Below, one piece after another: positions 12,301-22,910 of a DNA stretch of 64,000 nucleotides. Made by a program: the position numbers and the translations under genes. Where the stretch lies: positions 1-64,000 of the forward strand of contig QANZ01022534.1 of the NCBI GenBank assembly GCA_003254925.1, written 5' to 3'. The notes beneath the pieces were generated by a model. The model searched no databases. It saw only the letters and a list, made by a program, of their open reading frames with translations, and was not told where the DNA came from. The stretch's first letter is position 1, and each line of letters opens with the position of its first letter. The stretch is from Chamaecrista fasciculata (lineage: Eukaryota; Streptophyta; Magnoliopsida; Fabales; Fabaceae).

Positions 12301-15300
12301 TCATTTTGTTTTTGTTAAACTAAGCTTCTTTTCTTCTTTTTTTTGGTCTTTCTAATTAATGTATTTGTTCATACACATTGTTGTAACATCTGTTTAGTAA
12401 GACTAACATATTTTATGAATAAATCATATAAGGTGAGGCTGTGTATGTGGATGACATTCCTTCACCACCAAATTGCTTATATGGAGCATTTATTACTAGT
12501 GCAAAACCATTGGCACGAGTAAAGAATGTAAAGATAAAGCCTGAGTTGCTACAAGATGGAGTGAGGGAAATTATATCTAGTAAAGACATTCCTGTGGGTG
12601 GGGAAAATATTGGGTATAAGTCTATATATGGCTGTGACCCTTTATTTACAGATGAGATAGCTAGATGTGTTGGCGATCGCATTGCCTTCGTGGTTAGTGG
12701 TTGACTCTCTCATTTTAGTTCATTTAACGTGAGATTTATTTATTGTAACTACAAGATGCTCCTCCCTTTTAGTGATCAGATGAATTTATTTAGACTGCAG
12801 ATAGTCAAAAAGTTGCAGATATGGCTGCAAATTCTGCAATTGTTGAGTATGATTTTGAAAATCTTGAACCACCTGTTCTTTCGGTGGAAGAGGCCGCTAA
12901 AAGATCTAGCTTTTTCGAATTTCCTACTATGGATTATCCAAGCCATGTTGGTGATTTATCAGAAGGAATGGCTAAAGCAGATCACAAGATTCTTTTGGCT
13001 GAGGTACATTGAGTATATGAACGTTTCATCTTTGGATATTTTTATTCCCTCTCCCATTACTCCTTTGTGTAATATGATCCTTATGTTTAATTTTGAATAG
13101 GCCAAAGTACAAACTTGGTCCCATATCTTTTGCTCAGTTCCCAATTTTGTCATTTATCATTTTTTTTGTTGCAGTTTTGGTCTTATATCTTTGCAAAAGG
13201 TCCCAATTTTGGTCCCATATCTTTTAGTCAATTTGTAGAATTACTCCCATATCTTTGCAAAAGAATCAACCATTAGTTGATCGTTTTGTAAAGATATGAG
13301 ACCACTTCTAAACCTAACTCAAAGATATAGGACCAATTCTACAATTAACCCAAAGATATGAGACCAAATCTGCAACAAAAAAAAAGTTATGAGACCAAAT
13401 TGGGACCTAACAAAAAGATATGAGACCAAAAGTGCAACAAAAAAAAGATATGAGTCCAAATTGGGAATTGAGCAAAAGATATGGGAAAAATTTACACTCT
13501 AGCCTTTTGAATATAATAAAGAAGAGTGTATCATCTGTTAGTTAATTATATAATCAAGCATATTCCTTGTTATTCTTAGTTTCTTTTTTTTTTCAAAATG
13601 TATAATTTTTGTCTATTCATTGAAAATTTTGACATGTATACTATATCTGTTCTTTCATATAATGTGAAATGTAGATAAAACTTGGGTCTCAATACTATTT
13701 TTATATGGAGACACAAACTACACTTGCCATACCAGATGAAGAAAATTGCCTAGTGGTTTACAGTTCATGTCAAGGCCCAGAGCATCTACATAGCACTATA
13801 GCAAGATGCCTAAATATTCCCGAGAATAATATTCGTGTAGTCACAAGAAGAGTTGGGGGAGGTTTTGGTGGAAAGTATACAAAATCCTTTCATGTAAGTT
13901 TCTAGTTTTGTATTTCAATTCTTTTAGTATTCTTATTTTATGGGATCCCTATATGTAAATCGTTCAATATTCAAAAGCAGGCAATAAATGCAAGAGTGGG
14001 AAGGAATTGCTTGATAATAATACTAAAAACAAAAGAGCAATGGGGATAAATAATGATTGTTGCAATTTTCTTTGAAAGAACTAGCATAGAATGGAAGATT
14101 TTAGATGCAAGATATCTTGTTTTTGCTAAGCAATATAACTTTACCATATTACATTGCACCTACCATGTTATAATGTTTACTCGATTTTGTTATTCTAGCT
14201 AGTCATCTAAGACTATGAGGTTGTGTTAGAAATGGTGTTATCCGTTAATGTAAGATAATATTTCATGCAAGGTATCAGTCTGGTGTAAGCCCATTGGTTC
14301 TTTTTTCTTGTGAATTTCCTTCACATTTCAAAACATTTTTTACCTTAGCCACTCTATAATTATAACAGTAAACAACTTTTATTAGTCCAACATTGGAAAT
14401 TAGATATTATATTTGTATTGTTTAGGAGAAGTATGGAGTAAGTACTTACAATTAGATCTTCCAGGTTGCGACAGCATGTGCACTTGCAGCACATAAATTA
14501 CGCCGCCCAGTTAGGATATATATGAATCGAAAGACAGACATGATCATGGCTGGAGGAAGGCATCCTATGAAGATATCGTACAATGTTGGGTTTAAGAGTA
14601 ATGGAAAGATTACTGCCTTGGATCTTAAGATATTGATTGATGCAGGGATCGATGAAGATTTATCTTGTGTGATGCCAATTACCACTATTGGAACATTAAA
14701 AAAATATGATTGGGGTGCTCTATCTTTTGATGTAAAGGTATGCAGAACTAATCTTCCTAGTAGGTCTTCAATGCGAGCCCCCGGAGATCTTCAGGGATCA
14801 TTTATTGCCGAATGCGTGATAGAAAATGTGGCATCTAAACTTTCATTAGATGTAGATTTGGTCAGAAACATTAATTTCCATACATACGACAGCCTTTGCA
14901 CTTTTTATGAGAGTCATGCAGGTGAACCTCTTGACTATACCTTGCCTTCCTTGTGGAATAAGTTAGCTGTTTCTACAAGCTATGACCAAAGGTGTGAGAA
15001 TGTGAAAGAGTTTAATAGGATTAACATTTGGAAGAAAAGGGGCATATCTCGTGTACCGGCTTTGTATGAACTAGTTGTGAGACAATCACCAGGAAAAACA
15101 AGTATTTTAAGTGATGGATCTATTGTGGTTGAAGTTGGAGGAATTGAATTAGGTCAAGGTCTTTGGACCAAGGTGAAGCAGATGGCTGCATTTGCTCTTA
15201 GTGCAATCCAATGTGAAGGATCTGGAGATCTCATCGATAAGATACGTGTTGTACAAACTGACACTTTGAGCTTGATTCAAGGTGGGATGACTGGTGGTAG

Positions 15301-18300
15301 TACTACATCAGAGTCAAGTTGTGAAGCAGTTAGGCTTAGTTGCAATGTCTTGGTTGAGAGATTAATGCCCCTCAAGAATAAATTGCAACAAGAAAGGGGT
15401 TATGTGAACTGGGAGACACTCATTTTTCAGGTAGATACTGATTAAAGAGTAAACATATATATTGGTCATTGAAAGATCCACGAGTTAACATTTTAACTGT
15501 TGAAAGTTTAATTAGTTTACACTCTTTAATCCAGAAAGTCATGGAATTAATACATTTTAGTCATTTTCTCCCTAGGGACTAAATTGTATTGCCTTCATGA
15601 CATTTAAGAACTAAAGTGTGTTATCTAGACTTTCAGGGATTCAATGTCAACTCGTGTATCTTTCAATGATCGAATTGTATGTTTATTCCTCATAAAAATA
15701 GATAGCTCTTTTGGTATGTCATTTTGGGTCTATTTGATTCTATTTTTTACTTTTGTCTACTTAAGAATAATTTTAAAAATTTGATTTGAAAATGTATTTT
15801 GCAAGGTAAAAAGAAAATAAAATCTATTTAAAAAATATATTTTAAAATTTTTTGTGAAAATAAAAAGTAAAAATATATTTAAAAAGGTTATTTTTAAAAA
15901 AATGAATTTAAAATGAGTTTGCATTAATTATAACTGTGCAATTAGTGAAAATCAACTATTGGCATTTTTCTTTGTTTTATGAGAACAAAACACATATAAC
16001 TTGTTTTTTATTTTTGAACTTTGAAATCAATATTAGGTTTTTTTGCTTTTTGAAAATCTTTCTAAAAACTAATCCATCAAACATTTGTTTTTAATATTGA
16101 AAAACAATTTCTCAAGATGAGAATCAAACAAGCCTATATTCTTATTTTGCAAGGAAGAATAAGTACTTGTCGTATATATCAATGTGTAGGCACACTTGGA
16201 AGTTGTGAACTTATCAGAAACTTCATTTTATTACCCTGATACTACTACCAGCGGTTACATCAATTATGGTGTTGCAGTGAGTGAGGTAAGTTGTCTATTT
16301 CCTAATACAATTGCGGTCAAAGTAAAAAATTTGTCCCATATCTTTTGCTAAGTTCTCAATTTGGTCCTATATGTAATAAAAAAATATGGGACCAAATTGG
16401 AAACTGACGTAAAGATATGATACCAAAAGAGTAACAAAAAAAGATATTGGACCATATTGGGAACTGAACAAAAGATATAGGACCGAATTCGCACTTTGAC
16501 CTACAATTGCTTCTCATGTACCCATCACAAATCAAAGAGGAATTTTCTAAGCTAGTTTCATATCGTTATATATGCTATATGGAATATGATAGTCAACAAT
16601 TCTAAGATAATTGTTAAAATATTTTTTTTTCAGGTGGAAATCGATCTTCTGACAGGAGAAACCACAGTTTTACAAACTGATATTATTTATGACTGTGGAA
16701 AGAGTCTCAACCCTGCTGTGGATTTAGGACAGGTGGGCTGTTTTATGTGTTTATTTTAGCACTCAAGTTCAATCATAGTATTTAGTGCAAACTAAGAACT
16801 CGGTCCATAAAAGATTACTAAGTTGACAACTCAATTTGTGAAAGATTGAAATATACAGTTTAGTCTTTGAAAGATCCAAATAGTATGTTGTTTAGTCCCC
16901 AAAAGAAATAAATGATATACTCTTTGGTCTATAAAATTGATTAAAAAGTTTTGGATCTTTTAGGGATCAGTTATTGTACAAGGACTGAATTGTTAGTTAA
17001 CTTTGTAATTTAACTGTTCGAATACTTTTTCTCTTAATAAATTACTATTTGCTTTTTTAAATTCATTTTTTGTTTTAATTTTGTCCCATAATTTTCTCTT
17101 TTTTATTTTTGGCCTGGCCCATAATTTTCTCTTTGTTCTTGATTAGTCTTCTAAGTTTTATATCATATACATTACTTATACTGTCATGTTTATTTAATAA
17201 GTTAATTTTAGCAGTACCTTGGTGATGTCTATTAAGAGTTCGTGGTTTAAGATACAGGATATAATTAGAACCTAAACGACCTATTTGACACAAAACATGA
17301 ATTGAAATGTCAAAATCATAAATAACATCTAGGAACCAACCTAATAATTGAAACTTATTTTAATTAGTTTGATCCTTTAATTTACATTATTATTCTCATA
17401 ACAAGTCGTAAAAATTGAGTTTGTCTTCTGTAGAATAGAAGATTCATAGTCCTTTCGTTTCTTGCAGATTGAAGGAGCATTTGTGCAAGGCTTGGGGTTT
17501 TTCATGCTTGAAGAATATGAAACAAGTCCTGAAGGATTTGTTTTGGCAGATGGAACATGGAACTATAAAATCCCTACAATTGACACTATACCTAAAAAGT
17601 TCAATGTTGAAATAGTCAATTCTGGCCATCATCAGCACCGTGTTCTCTCTTCAAAGGGTATGTACTATTAATTTGTTCTTATTAGATTTCTTTCTTTGAA
17701 ATTATTCCAATTTTATTTGTTTCTCCACATATAAACTAGGTCAAAGTGTAAATTTGGTCTCATACCTTTTGCTCAGTTCCCAATTTGGTCATGTATATTT
17801 TCTTGTTGTACTTTTGGTCCAATATCTTTGCAAAATGTCCCAATTTGGTCTCATATCATTTTTTGTCCTATATCTTTTGGTCAAGTTTTAGAATTGGTCT
17901 CATATCTTTGTAAAAGGATCAACTAACGGTTGATCATTTTGCAAAGATATATGACCACTTCTGCACTTGTCCCAAAGATATAAGACCAATTTTGCAATTG
18001 ACCCAAAGATATGGGACCAAATTTTCAACAAAAATGATATGAGACCAAATTGAGACCTGACCTAAAGACATGAGACCAAAAGTACAACACAAAAAATGAT
18101 GTGGGACCAAATTGGGAATTGACAAAATTTGACAAAATTTGAACTTTGGCCTATAAACTAAGTCATATTTATTTGAGTTAAGTATTAGGGTAAATTACAC
18201 TTTGGTACCCTGTGGTTTGATCCTATTTCATTTTGGTACCCTGTGGTTTGAAACTTGACACTTTGGTACCCTGTGGTATTCTCCATTAACACTTTGGTAC

Positions 18301-18948
18301 CCTTTGGGGTTATTTTGTAATTTTAACCATAAAAAATTTTGCAAAAATTACATATTGACCCCAAAAAATTTTCAAAAATTACAAATAGGTCCCTGGATAC
18401 ATATTATCTAGGGACTAAAATGAAAACTTTTAAAAAATTTTGGGGTTAATATGTAATTTTAGTAAAATTTGTTGTGGTTAAAATTACAAAATAAACCCAA
18501 AGGGTACCAAAGTGTTAATGGAGAATACCACAGGGTACCAAAGTGTCAAGTTTCAAACCACAGGGTACCAAAGTGAAATAGGGTCAAACCACAGGGTACC
18601 AAAGTGTAATTTACCCTAAATATTATAAGTGCAGTGTTTTTCTTGATCCTATAAGTTATACCAATCTTAACATTTCTTTAAACTGAAAAAAAAAAAAATC
18701 AAAGACTCAATTCAAAATTTGTTTTTGCAGCTTCGGGTGAGCCGCCATTACTTTTAGCAGCATCAGTTCACTGCGCGATACGGGCTGCTGTTACAGAAGC
18801 AAGAAAACAACTATTTTCATGGAATAAATCAAATGGAGTTGATTTAACATTCCAATTGGATGTCCCTGCAACAATGCCTGTGGTAAAGGAATTTTGTGGA
18901 TTGGACATTGTGGAAACATACTTAAAATGGAAAATGACCAAAGAATAA
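384..18948 (+). CDS. Plant aldehyde oxidase (abscisic-aldehyde / indole-3-acetaldehyde oxidase family), 10 exons
   Basis: Molybdenum cofactor/FAD/[2Fe-2S] oxidase that converts aldehydes to acids using O2; plant members act in the cytosol on abscisic aldehyde, indole-3-acetaldehyde and other aldehydes. Which substrate applies here cannot be decided. Exons read from frame and GT-AG sites: 384-537, 10086-11798, 12433-12692, 12794-13003, 13675-13893, 14465-15430, 16190-16285, 16634-16732, 17468-17657, 18731-18948. They join without a frameshift into 1374 residues, the usual family length. First [2Fe-2S] cysteines are C49, C54, C57 and C79; second cluster C119, C122, C166, C168. A FAD domain spans about 210-420 (motif TASVGGNL). 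The Mo-pterin domain follows, with GGGFGGK at 840-846, GGIELGQG near 1078 and GEPPLLL holding the likely catalytic Glu1306. No peroxisomal signal (ends KMTKE). The start gives the family-typical N-terminus ([10 protein letters not shown]). Intron 1 is 9.5 kb and full of transposons; introns 4, 7 and 9 carry MITEs. Confidence 0.95.
570..805. repeat. Fold-back MITE, family A, in intron 1
   Basis: Inverted ends: GAGTAAATTAATAATTTGGT at the left, and a right end reading GACCAAATTATTAGTTTACTC. The flanks TATATAAAT (561-569) and ATATAGAAT (806-814) look like a decayed 9-bp target duplication. The interior repeats the phrase 'gaaagattaaaatataca' in both orientations, so the whole unit can fold back. 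Related copies lie at 857-1121, 15447-15691 and 40677-40960. Confidence 0.6.
857..1121. repeat. Fold-back MITE, family A, with 9-bp target duplication
   Basis: The exact 9-bp duplication AACTATTAA (848-856 and 1122-1130) flanks an inverted-repeat unit with ends AAGTAAAGTAACAATTTGGT and ACCAAATTATTGATTTACTC. Internal arms carry 'ctgaatgattgaaatgtac' and its complement. A 9-bp duplication fits Mutator-like transposition. No coding capacity. Confidence 0.75.
1202..1476. repeat. Third, degenerate family-A fold-back in intron 1
   Basis: The left end (aaactaacaattcagtattt) pairs with a right end reading gactaaattgttaaattatt. The same 'fttaat ctttc' phrases as at 570 and 857 occur in both orientations. 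No clean target duplication is visible, so the boundaries are approximate. Confidence 0.45.
1481..2225. repeat. 745-bp fold-back MITE with 9-bp target duplication
   Basis: ATCTTTTTT at 1472-1480 recurs at 2226-2234. Ends carry TTAAATGGTCA and its complement TGACCATTTAA. The left half repeats 'ggtcctcaaactat' and the right half repeats its complement 'atagtttgaggacc' several times, so the element is built of short sub-repeats in two inverted arms. It has no coding sequence; the open frame on the minus strand here is only the repeat read through. Confidence 0.7.
2235..4140. other. A+T-rich intron 1 sequence with a further inverted repeat
   Basis: No exon-like coding was found. Positions about 2940-3080 and 3310-3425 are imperfect inverted repeats sharing 'caattaac / gttaattg' and 'acatgtctaat' type segments, suggesting another decayed fold-back element of about 500 bases. 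A stretch near 3430-3720 is less A+T rich but carries no recognisable feature. Confidence 0.4.
4518..7801 (-). mobile_element. Long solo LTR (3.3 kb), minus orientation
   Basis: Begins TGTCACGACC and ends GGATCTCACA on the plus strand, flanked by the exact 5-bp duplication GGTAT (4513-4517 and 7802-7806). On the minus strand it reads TGTGAGATCC...GTCGTGACA. Related sequence occurs at 45132-46400 and from 61622 onward. It shares the phrases 'tttgctcccaaattattac', 'gtcgccggtggtgcag' and 'cccaacatgatataa' with those copies. No internal retroviral genes are present, so this is a recombined solo LTR. It contains a 60-bp minisatellite. Confidence 0.8.
5601..5840. repeat. 60-bp minisatellite, four units, inside the solo LTR
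   Basis: Four consecutive 60-base units start at 5601, 5661, 5721 and 5781, each opening CAACCCGTGGGGACCGCACA. Each unit is made of two roughly 30-base halves sharing GGGACCGCACACAGC. Units 3 and 4 are identical; unit 1 is the most diverged. All six frames stay fairly open because the unit is a multiple of three, which explains the overlapping reading frames here; they are not genes. Confidence 0.9.
8773..9269. other. Intron 1 sequence without recognised features
   Basis: A+T-rich. No coding, clear repeat ends or motif was seen between the two fold-back elements. Confidence 0.4.
9270..9960. repeat. Fold-back element near the 3' end of intron 1
   Basis: The left arm reads 'ctctaaatttatactc ... 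tatttagtccataaataatg'; the right arm ends 'gactcaacgtaaatttaagg' followed by accaaaatgtaag, its imperfect complement. Internal 'gacaatttagtccctgaat' pairs with 'attcaaggactgag'. Boundaries are approximate and no target duplication was resolved. Confidence 0.5.
11799..12432 (+). other. Intron 2 of aldehyde oxidase
   Basis: 634 bases, donor gtttgt and acceptor ataag. T-rich, with no inserted element recognised. Open frame continuing past 11798 is intronic read-through: the family sequence resumes with [10 protein letters not shown] at 12433. Confidence 0.7.
13100..13504. repeat. Mutator-like MITE, family B, in intron 4
   Basis: Exact 9-bp target duplication TTTTGAATA at 13091-13099 and 13505-13513. 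Ends are GGCCAAAGTACAAA and TTTACACTCTAGCC. Both arms repeat 'cccatatcttttgctcag' type sequence in inverted orientation with a central 'tttgcaaaagaatcaacc' turn. 405 bases, no coding. Same family as 16315-16501, 17739-18151 and 21595-21870. Confidence 0.85.
13894..14464 (+). other. Intron 5 of aldehyde oxidase
   Basis: 571 bases, donor gtaagt and acceptor cttccag. Nothing recognised within it. Confidence 0.6.
15447..15691. repeat. Degenerate family-A fold-back MITE in intron 6
   Basis: Left end GAGTAAACATATATATTGGT and right end 'gatcgaattgtatgtttattcctc' are imperfect complements, and 'tgaaagatccacgagttaac' pairs with 'tcaactcgtgtatctttca'. It starts 17 bases after the exon 6 donor. The rest of intron 6 (15692-16189) is A+T-rich with nothing recognised. 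Confidence 0.5.
16315..16501. repeat. Mutator-like MITE, family B, short copy in intron 7
   Basis: Exact 9-bp duplication TACAATTGC at 16306-16314 and 16502-16510. Ends are GGTCAAAGT and ACTTTGACC, fully complementary. At 187 bases it is an internally shortened family member and makes up more than half of the 348-base intron. Confidence 0.85.
16785..17015. repeat. Decayed family-A-like fold-back in intron 8
   Basis: Phrases 'ctcggtccataaaagattac' and 'cagtttagtctttgaaagat' on the left are mirrored by 'ttttagggatcagttattg' and 'aggactgaattgttagttaa' on the right. No clean ends. The rest of intron 8 to 17467 shows nothing recognised. Confidence 0.4.
17739..18151. repeat. Mutator-like MITE, family B, in intron 9
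   Basis: Exact 9-bp duplication TATAAACTA at 17730-17738 and 18152-18160. Ends are GGTCAAAGTGTAAATTTGGT and 'aatttgaactttggcc'. The arms fold back around a centre at about 17930 ('ggatcaactaacggttgatc'). 413 bases, closest in structure to the intron 4 copy. Confidence 0.85.
18189..18616. repeat. Near-perfect palindromic MITE, family C, in intron 9
   Basis: Arms of about 145 bases are almost exact complements: GGGTAAATTACACTTTGGTA at the left and TACCAAAGTGTAATTTACCC at the right. Each arm carries four spaced copies of TTTGGTACCCTGTGG or a close variant. Flanks TAAAGTATTA and TAAATATTA look like a slightly decayed 9-bp duplication. The transcript would form a long stable hairpin 114 bases upstream of exon 10. 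Confidence 0.8.
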
Positions 18949-20268
18949 AGCACCTCCATATCTTAGAAAACGAATAAATGCTCTTTGTTGGCATGTATGT
19001 ATAGAATGATGGAATAAGAACTTTGTGAGGTATGTTTTGTTATAATCAGTATGTAGTATAGATAGATGAGTGATTTTGTACTTTGGTTGAAGTGCTAAAC
19101 ATTAAAAGAAAAGATAGATTTTGCCCTGTGAACACCGTATTTTGTTCGTTTTTTTTTTTTGCAAATAAATAAAAGTTTTAAGCCATCTTTGTAAATAAGT
19201 AAACATTTTGGGCATTTAATAATAGAATAAGAATTTTGGATTTTCAAAGTCTTAATTTTAAATAAGTAAAAAAAAATGCCAAAAGGAAAAGGCCTAAAAT
19301 AAAAGAGAGTTTCTTCAAGAAATAAATAAAATAAATAAAAAATTAAAATTAAAAAAAAAGGAATTAAAAAAAAATTAAAAAAATGACAAATGAAAAGGGA
19401 GAATGAAGAAATTATGGAGGAAATGATCAAACTTGGTACCTTTAAGGCTCCAAGCCTTAACCAATTGGGGCTAAAGTCCACATTAGCTATGAGGTAGAGC
19501 ACCTTTTATTTAAGCCACATTTTTGTCTTAATACTTTCCCCACTCTTTCCTTGGGAAGGAAGTTAGGGAGGAGGAAAAAGGAAGTTGCTTTAGGATCAAT
19601 TTTGATCACATTAAATTTTTGATTTTATCCCAAATCACCTTAGATTTTCAGATTGTGATCACTGATTTTATTTTATTGATTGGGTCACCATGAATTATTT
19701 TGTTTTAATTAAGATTAACTTTTGATCCCGATTGATTCTCCTTTTATGTCTATAAATAGATGACATGTTTGTAAGGAAGGGACAACCTTTGGAAGAGGAA
19801 AATTCAGATTTTTAGAGAGAAAGCTTCGATTTTCGAGAGAGAAATTTTGATTTTTGAGAGAGAAACTTTGTGTGGTGAGTCCGTAATTTCGGCTAATTTT
19901 CTTTCTTCTCTTTTTTTTTTTCTCATCTTCATCTCATTCTTGGGATATGTTTAGAATACCTATGGGTTAGTTCTTAGGACCCAGATGAAGGAACGGTGGA
20001 GTTATTCTCCAAAGGCGTTCCGATGGTGGAGAAATTCGGTTAAAATTATGACTTTTAGTACCTGATAGGGACTAAACTAAATTTCTTACCCCCAATTTGG
20101 ATTGTTTTGTAATTTTGTTCTGCTCCCCATATTTTTGTAAAATTATACTTTGACCCCAAAAAATTTATAATGTTACATTTTAGTTCCTAAATATTTCATG
20201 ACCAGGGACCTATTTGAAATTTTAGAGAACTTATGGGGGTCAATTACTAATATATATATATATATATA
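18949..20268. other. Aldehyde oxidase 3' flank and intergenic sequence
   Basis: Possible poly(A) signals are AATAAA at 18972 and AATAAG at 19014. About 19095-19560 is A-rich and repetitive with no clear ends. 19790-19880 carries three spaced 'gagagaaa(g/t)' blocks. No coding sequence was supported; the 135-residue minus-strand open frame over 19095-19502 is low-complexity and looks spurious. Confidence 0.4.
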
Positions 20269-20464
20269 TCTATACTATACTATATTATATGAGAGAGGAG
20301 CCTTCTGATCGTCTTCCCACTCATACTAAAATAAAAATATTACATGTAATAAAAATTAGAGGAAACTTATTATTTGGTCCATTTTTTTACTGAGTCAATG
20401 ATTTGGTCCATCATTTATTTTACGTACATATTTGCGTGTCTGTTAAGAAACGCAAAGCCCCTAG
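20269..20464 (+). mobile_element. Complete 196-bp non-autonomous Helitron
   Basis: Starts TCTATACTATACTATATT, the usual plant Helitron 5' form, and ends GCAAAGCCCCTAG. A hairpin (GCGTGTC ... GAAACGC) sits just before the terminal CTAG. It lies between A and T (ata|TC...CTAG|tat) without target duplication, as expected for Helitrons. The 3' end matches the one at 23432 and resembles those at 48120 and 48783. Confidence 0.8.
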
Positions 20465-21585
20465 TATGTTATATGTGGTGCTGTGTGTTGCTTATATATA
20501 TATTGTATTATATTTATATATTATAATATATAATTGTGTGTCTTGTGACATATTTGTGGTGTGTATTAAATTATTTTCTTGTTATTCTAATTATATTAAT
20601 TAGGAGATTATAATTTTCATCTTGAGACTAATAATTTTATGTCAAGATAATTGATTTAAAACTTATGAAATATTATAGGGTTCATAACTCAAATATTTTA
20701 TGATAAAAATTAGATTAGTTTCTTAGTTTAATTCATCTTATAAATACTTGAGATTATTAGAATGCCCCTTTAATCTCATAAAAAATCATAAAAATAATAA
20801 AATAAATAAGTAAATAATTATGTTCTCTTGAGGGAACATTTCCCAGAGAAATATTTAAACCTTGCAGCCTGCAGGTACACCTGTTGTCAAGGTACACATG
20901 TTTTTTTCCTTCTTTTTGATGTTTATTTAATTATTTAAATGTCCTGACTCTCACTTATTTTAGCAATAAAGCGAGGATCCTAGGTAAGTCCTCTAACCTC
21001 TCTTCAACTATAATTTTTTTTCCGAATTACGTGGACTTTGATCCCTAATTAGGTTCGTAGGCCTTAGGTTTCAAAAACCCGAGTCAAGTCTAATTTTAAT
21101 TTTCTTCTTTTTTTTTTTGCTTTATTAGATTGTATGAATTCCTAATTGTGAATTATGTATGTTCTTCATGATTTGTTTGGGTATGCAATTTAATATTTTT
21201 GTCTATCAATTTTGGGCTCGAGGATGTTTGTTGTATGTTTTTAGGGATAACTAATTATAAAAATTTAGGCCATTTATTTTTATTAATTATTTTGGGGTAA
21301 CCTTATAATTATAAGAGGTTTTTAGGGTGCATAACACCTTAGAAATCAAATGTGCTCCCAAACTATCTTTGGTTTGCAAACCAATTTTTCTCAAATTGCC
21401 TTATCTGCCATAGTTTTGAAATTGTTTTAAAAAACCTTTTAATTTGTTTTTCCAAGTTTTTAATAAAATTTGGCGGCGACTCCACTCTTAGTCATAATTA
21501 ACATTCTCCGCAATGTCAGGCGTGACATGCCCCATAAATTGTTACTATGAGAAAGCACTTAGAAAGCAATTCCAAGTAAGGTTAG
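20465..21585. other. Intergenic sequence, possible retroelement leader remnant
   Basis: Mostly unrecognised. Near 21470 'tttggcggcgactccactc' resembles the primer-binding region of Tat/Ogre-type Gypsy elements (TGGCGACTC core), and 'agcgaggatcctaggtaagt' at about 20970 could belong to the same remnant. This is a weak resemblance only. Confidence 0.25.
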
Positions 21586-21594
21586 ATAATTATT

Positions 21595-21870
21595 GCCAAA
21601 GTATACTTTTGGTCCCATAATTTTTACTCAAGTCTCAATTTGGTTCTATGACTTTTTTTGTTGTACTTTTGATCTCATATCTTTTGCTCAAGTTGCAGAT
21701 TTGGTTCCATATCTTTTTCGTAGGTTGCACAATTGGTGCCATATCTTTAAGTTAGAAGCAAAATTAGTCTCATATTTTTGGGTCATGTGGAATTGACGGT
21801 GAAACTTTTTACAAATATATGAGACTAATTCTACAACCAAAAGGTATGAGCCAAAAGTGCAGTTTGACCT
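21595..21870. repeat. Mutator-like MITE, family B, downstream of aldehyde oxidase
   Basis: Exact 9-bp duplication ATAATTATT at 21586-21594 and 21871-21879. Ends are GCCAAAGTATACTTTTGGT and 'aaaagtgcagtttgacct'. 276 bases; the arms are more diverged than in the intronic copies. Confidence 0.75.
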
Positions 21871-22031
21871 ATAATTATTATTCAACTGATAAAACAGTCC
21901 CTTATAAAAGATTTTAATTAATATAAAACTATAAAAAGTAATATCACTCAATCTCATGCTAGCAAAATTTTAATCTCATAAAAGTTAAAGGTAAAGGCTA
22001 TCAATATATCTTTCTCCATTTTTATCCCTAA

Positions 22032-22767
22032 GGGTGCGTTTGGTATGTTGTGATCTTATACCCGCCATCTTATATACTATGGAATCTTGGATGTCTGGCG
22101 TTTGGTAACGTCATGATGTCGTCATACGTCGACATCCAAGATAACACCCTGTCATCAGATGACAACAAAAAGGGTGTAATCTGATGTCGACACAAAAACT
22201 ATGTTATCTCAGATGACAGGGTTTGGAAGGTCATTTTTCAATCAAAGTTCCAATTTTACCCTTTTTGGTTTATTTATTTGTTTTAATAAAACTTACTATA
22301 TATTTGGTTCCTAAATTTATAACTAGTCAACTAATTTGTTAATGAATAATCAAATATATGACTCATTTATCGAATTATTTCAATTGTTGATAATTTAGTC
22401 ATTGGGTCGTATTTAGGGACCAAAAAGAAATTTAATATAAATTTAGGGATAAAAAAGTTTTAATAAGTATAAATTTAGGGATCAAATAATATAAAATCTG
22501 TTCAAATTTAATGACTAAATCATATATTTATTTTGAAAATATTAATATATGTTTTTAAGATGTTAATAAGGGTAAACATGGAAGTTTAAAGAAAATTAAT
22601 ATAATTCACAAGAGAGTACCAAACATATGCATCTTATATCTCTGACATCTACTATTGTCATACCAAACATTGATATTATAAATATCAGATATCTTATACT
22701 ATGGTATCACATACCATGACATCTGAGATACTACGACATTTGAGATGACAACGTACCAAACGCACCC
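22032..22767. mobile_element. Non-autonomous PIF/Harbinger element
   Basis: TAA target duplication at 22029-22031 and 22768-22770, with terminal repeats GGGTGCGTTTGGTA and TACCAAACGCACCC in perfect complement. Both the 3-bp TWA duplication and the GGG...TTTGGT end are typical of PIF/Harbinger. Sub-terminal arms repeat 'gatgtcgtcat' and 'cagatgacaa' phrases. 736 bases, with no transposase frame. Confidence 0.85.
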
Positions 22768-22910
22768 TAATTTATTGTTAACATTGGTGGCATCGATCAT
22801 ACAAAGGGGATTCATGCTAGTAAAATTACACTAATGGCAATGTATTTATGGTCGAAAGCTATATAATTTTAAAGAAAGAAAGCTATGATCATATATATTG
22901 TCGCCAAAAC

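Noticed and set aside
19095..19502. 135-residue minus-strand open frame
   Set aside because: Composition is A/T low-complexity (runs of F, L, I, K), no family resemblance, no flanking gene signals.
19440..19510. Possible tRNA-like sequence ('gctccaagccttaaccaattgg')
   Set aside because: No cloverleaf arms can be paired around it and no B-box is present.
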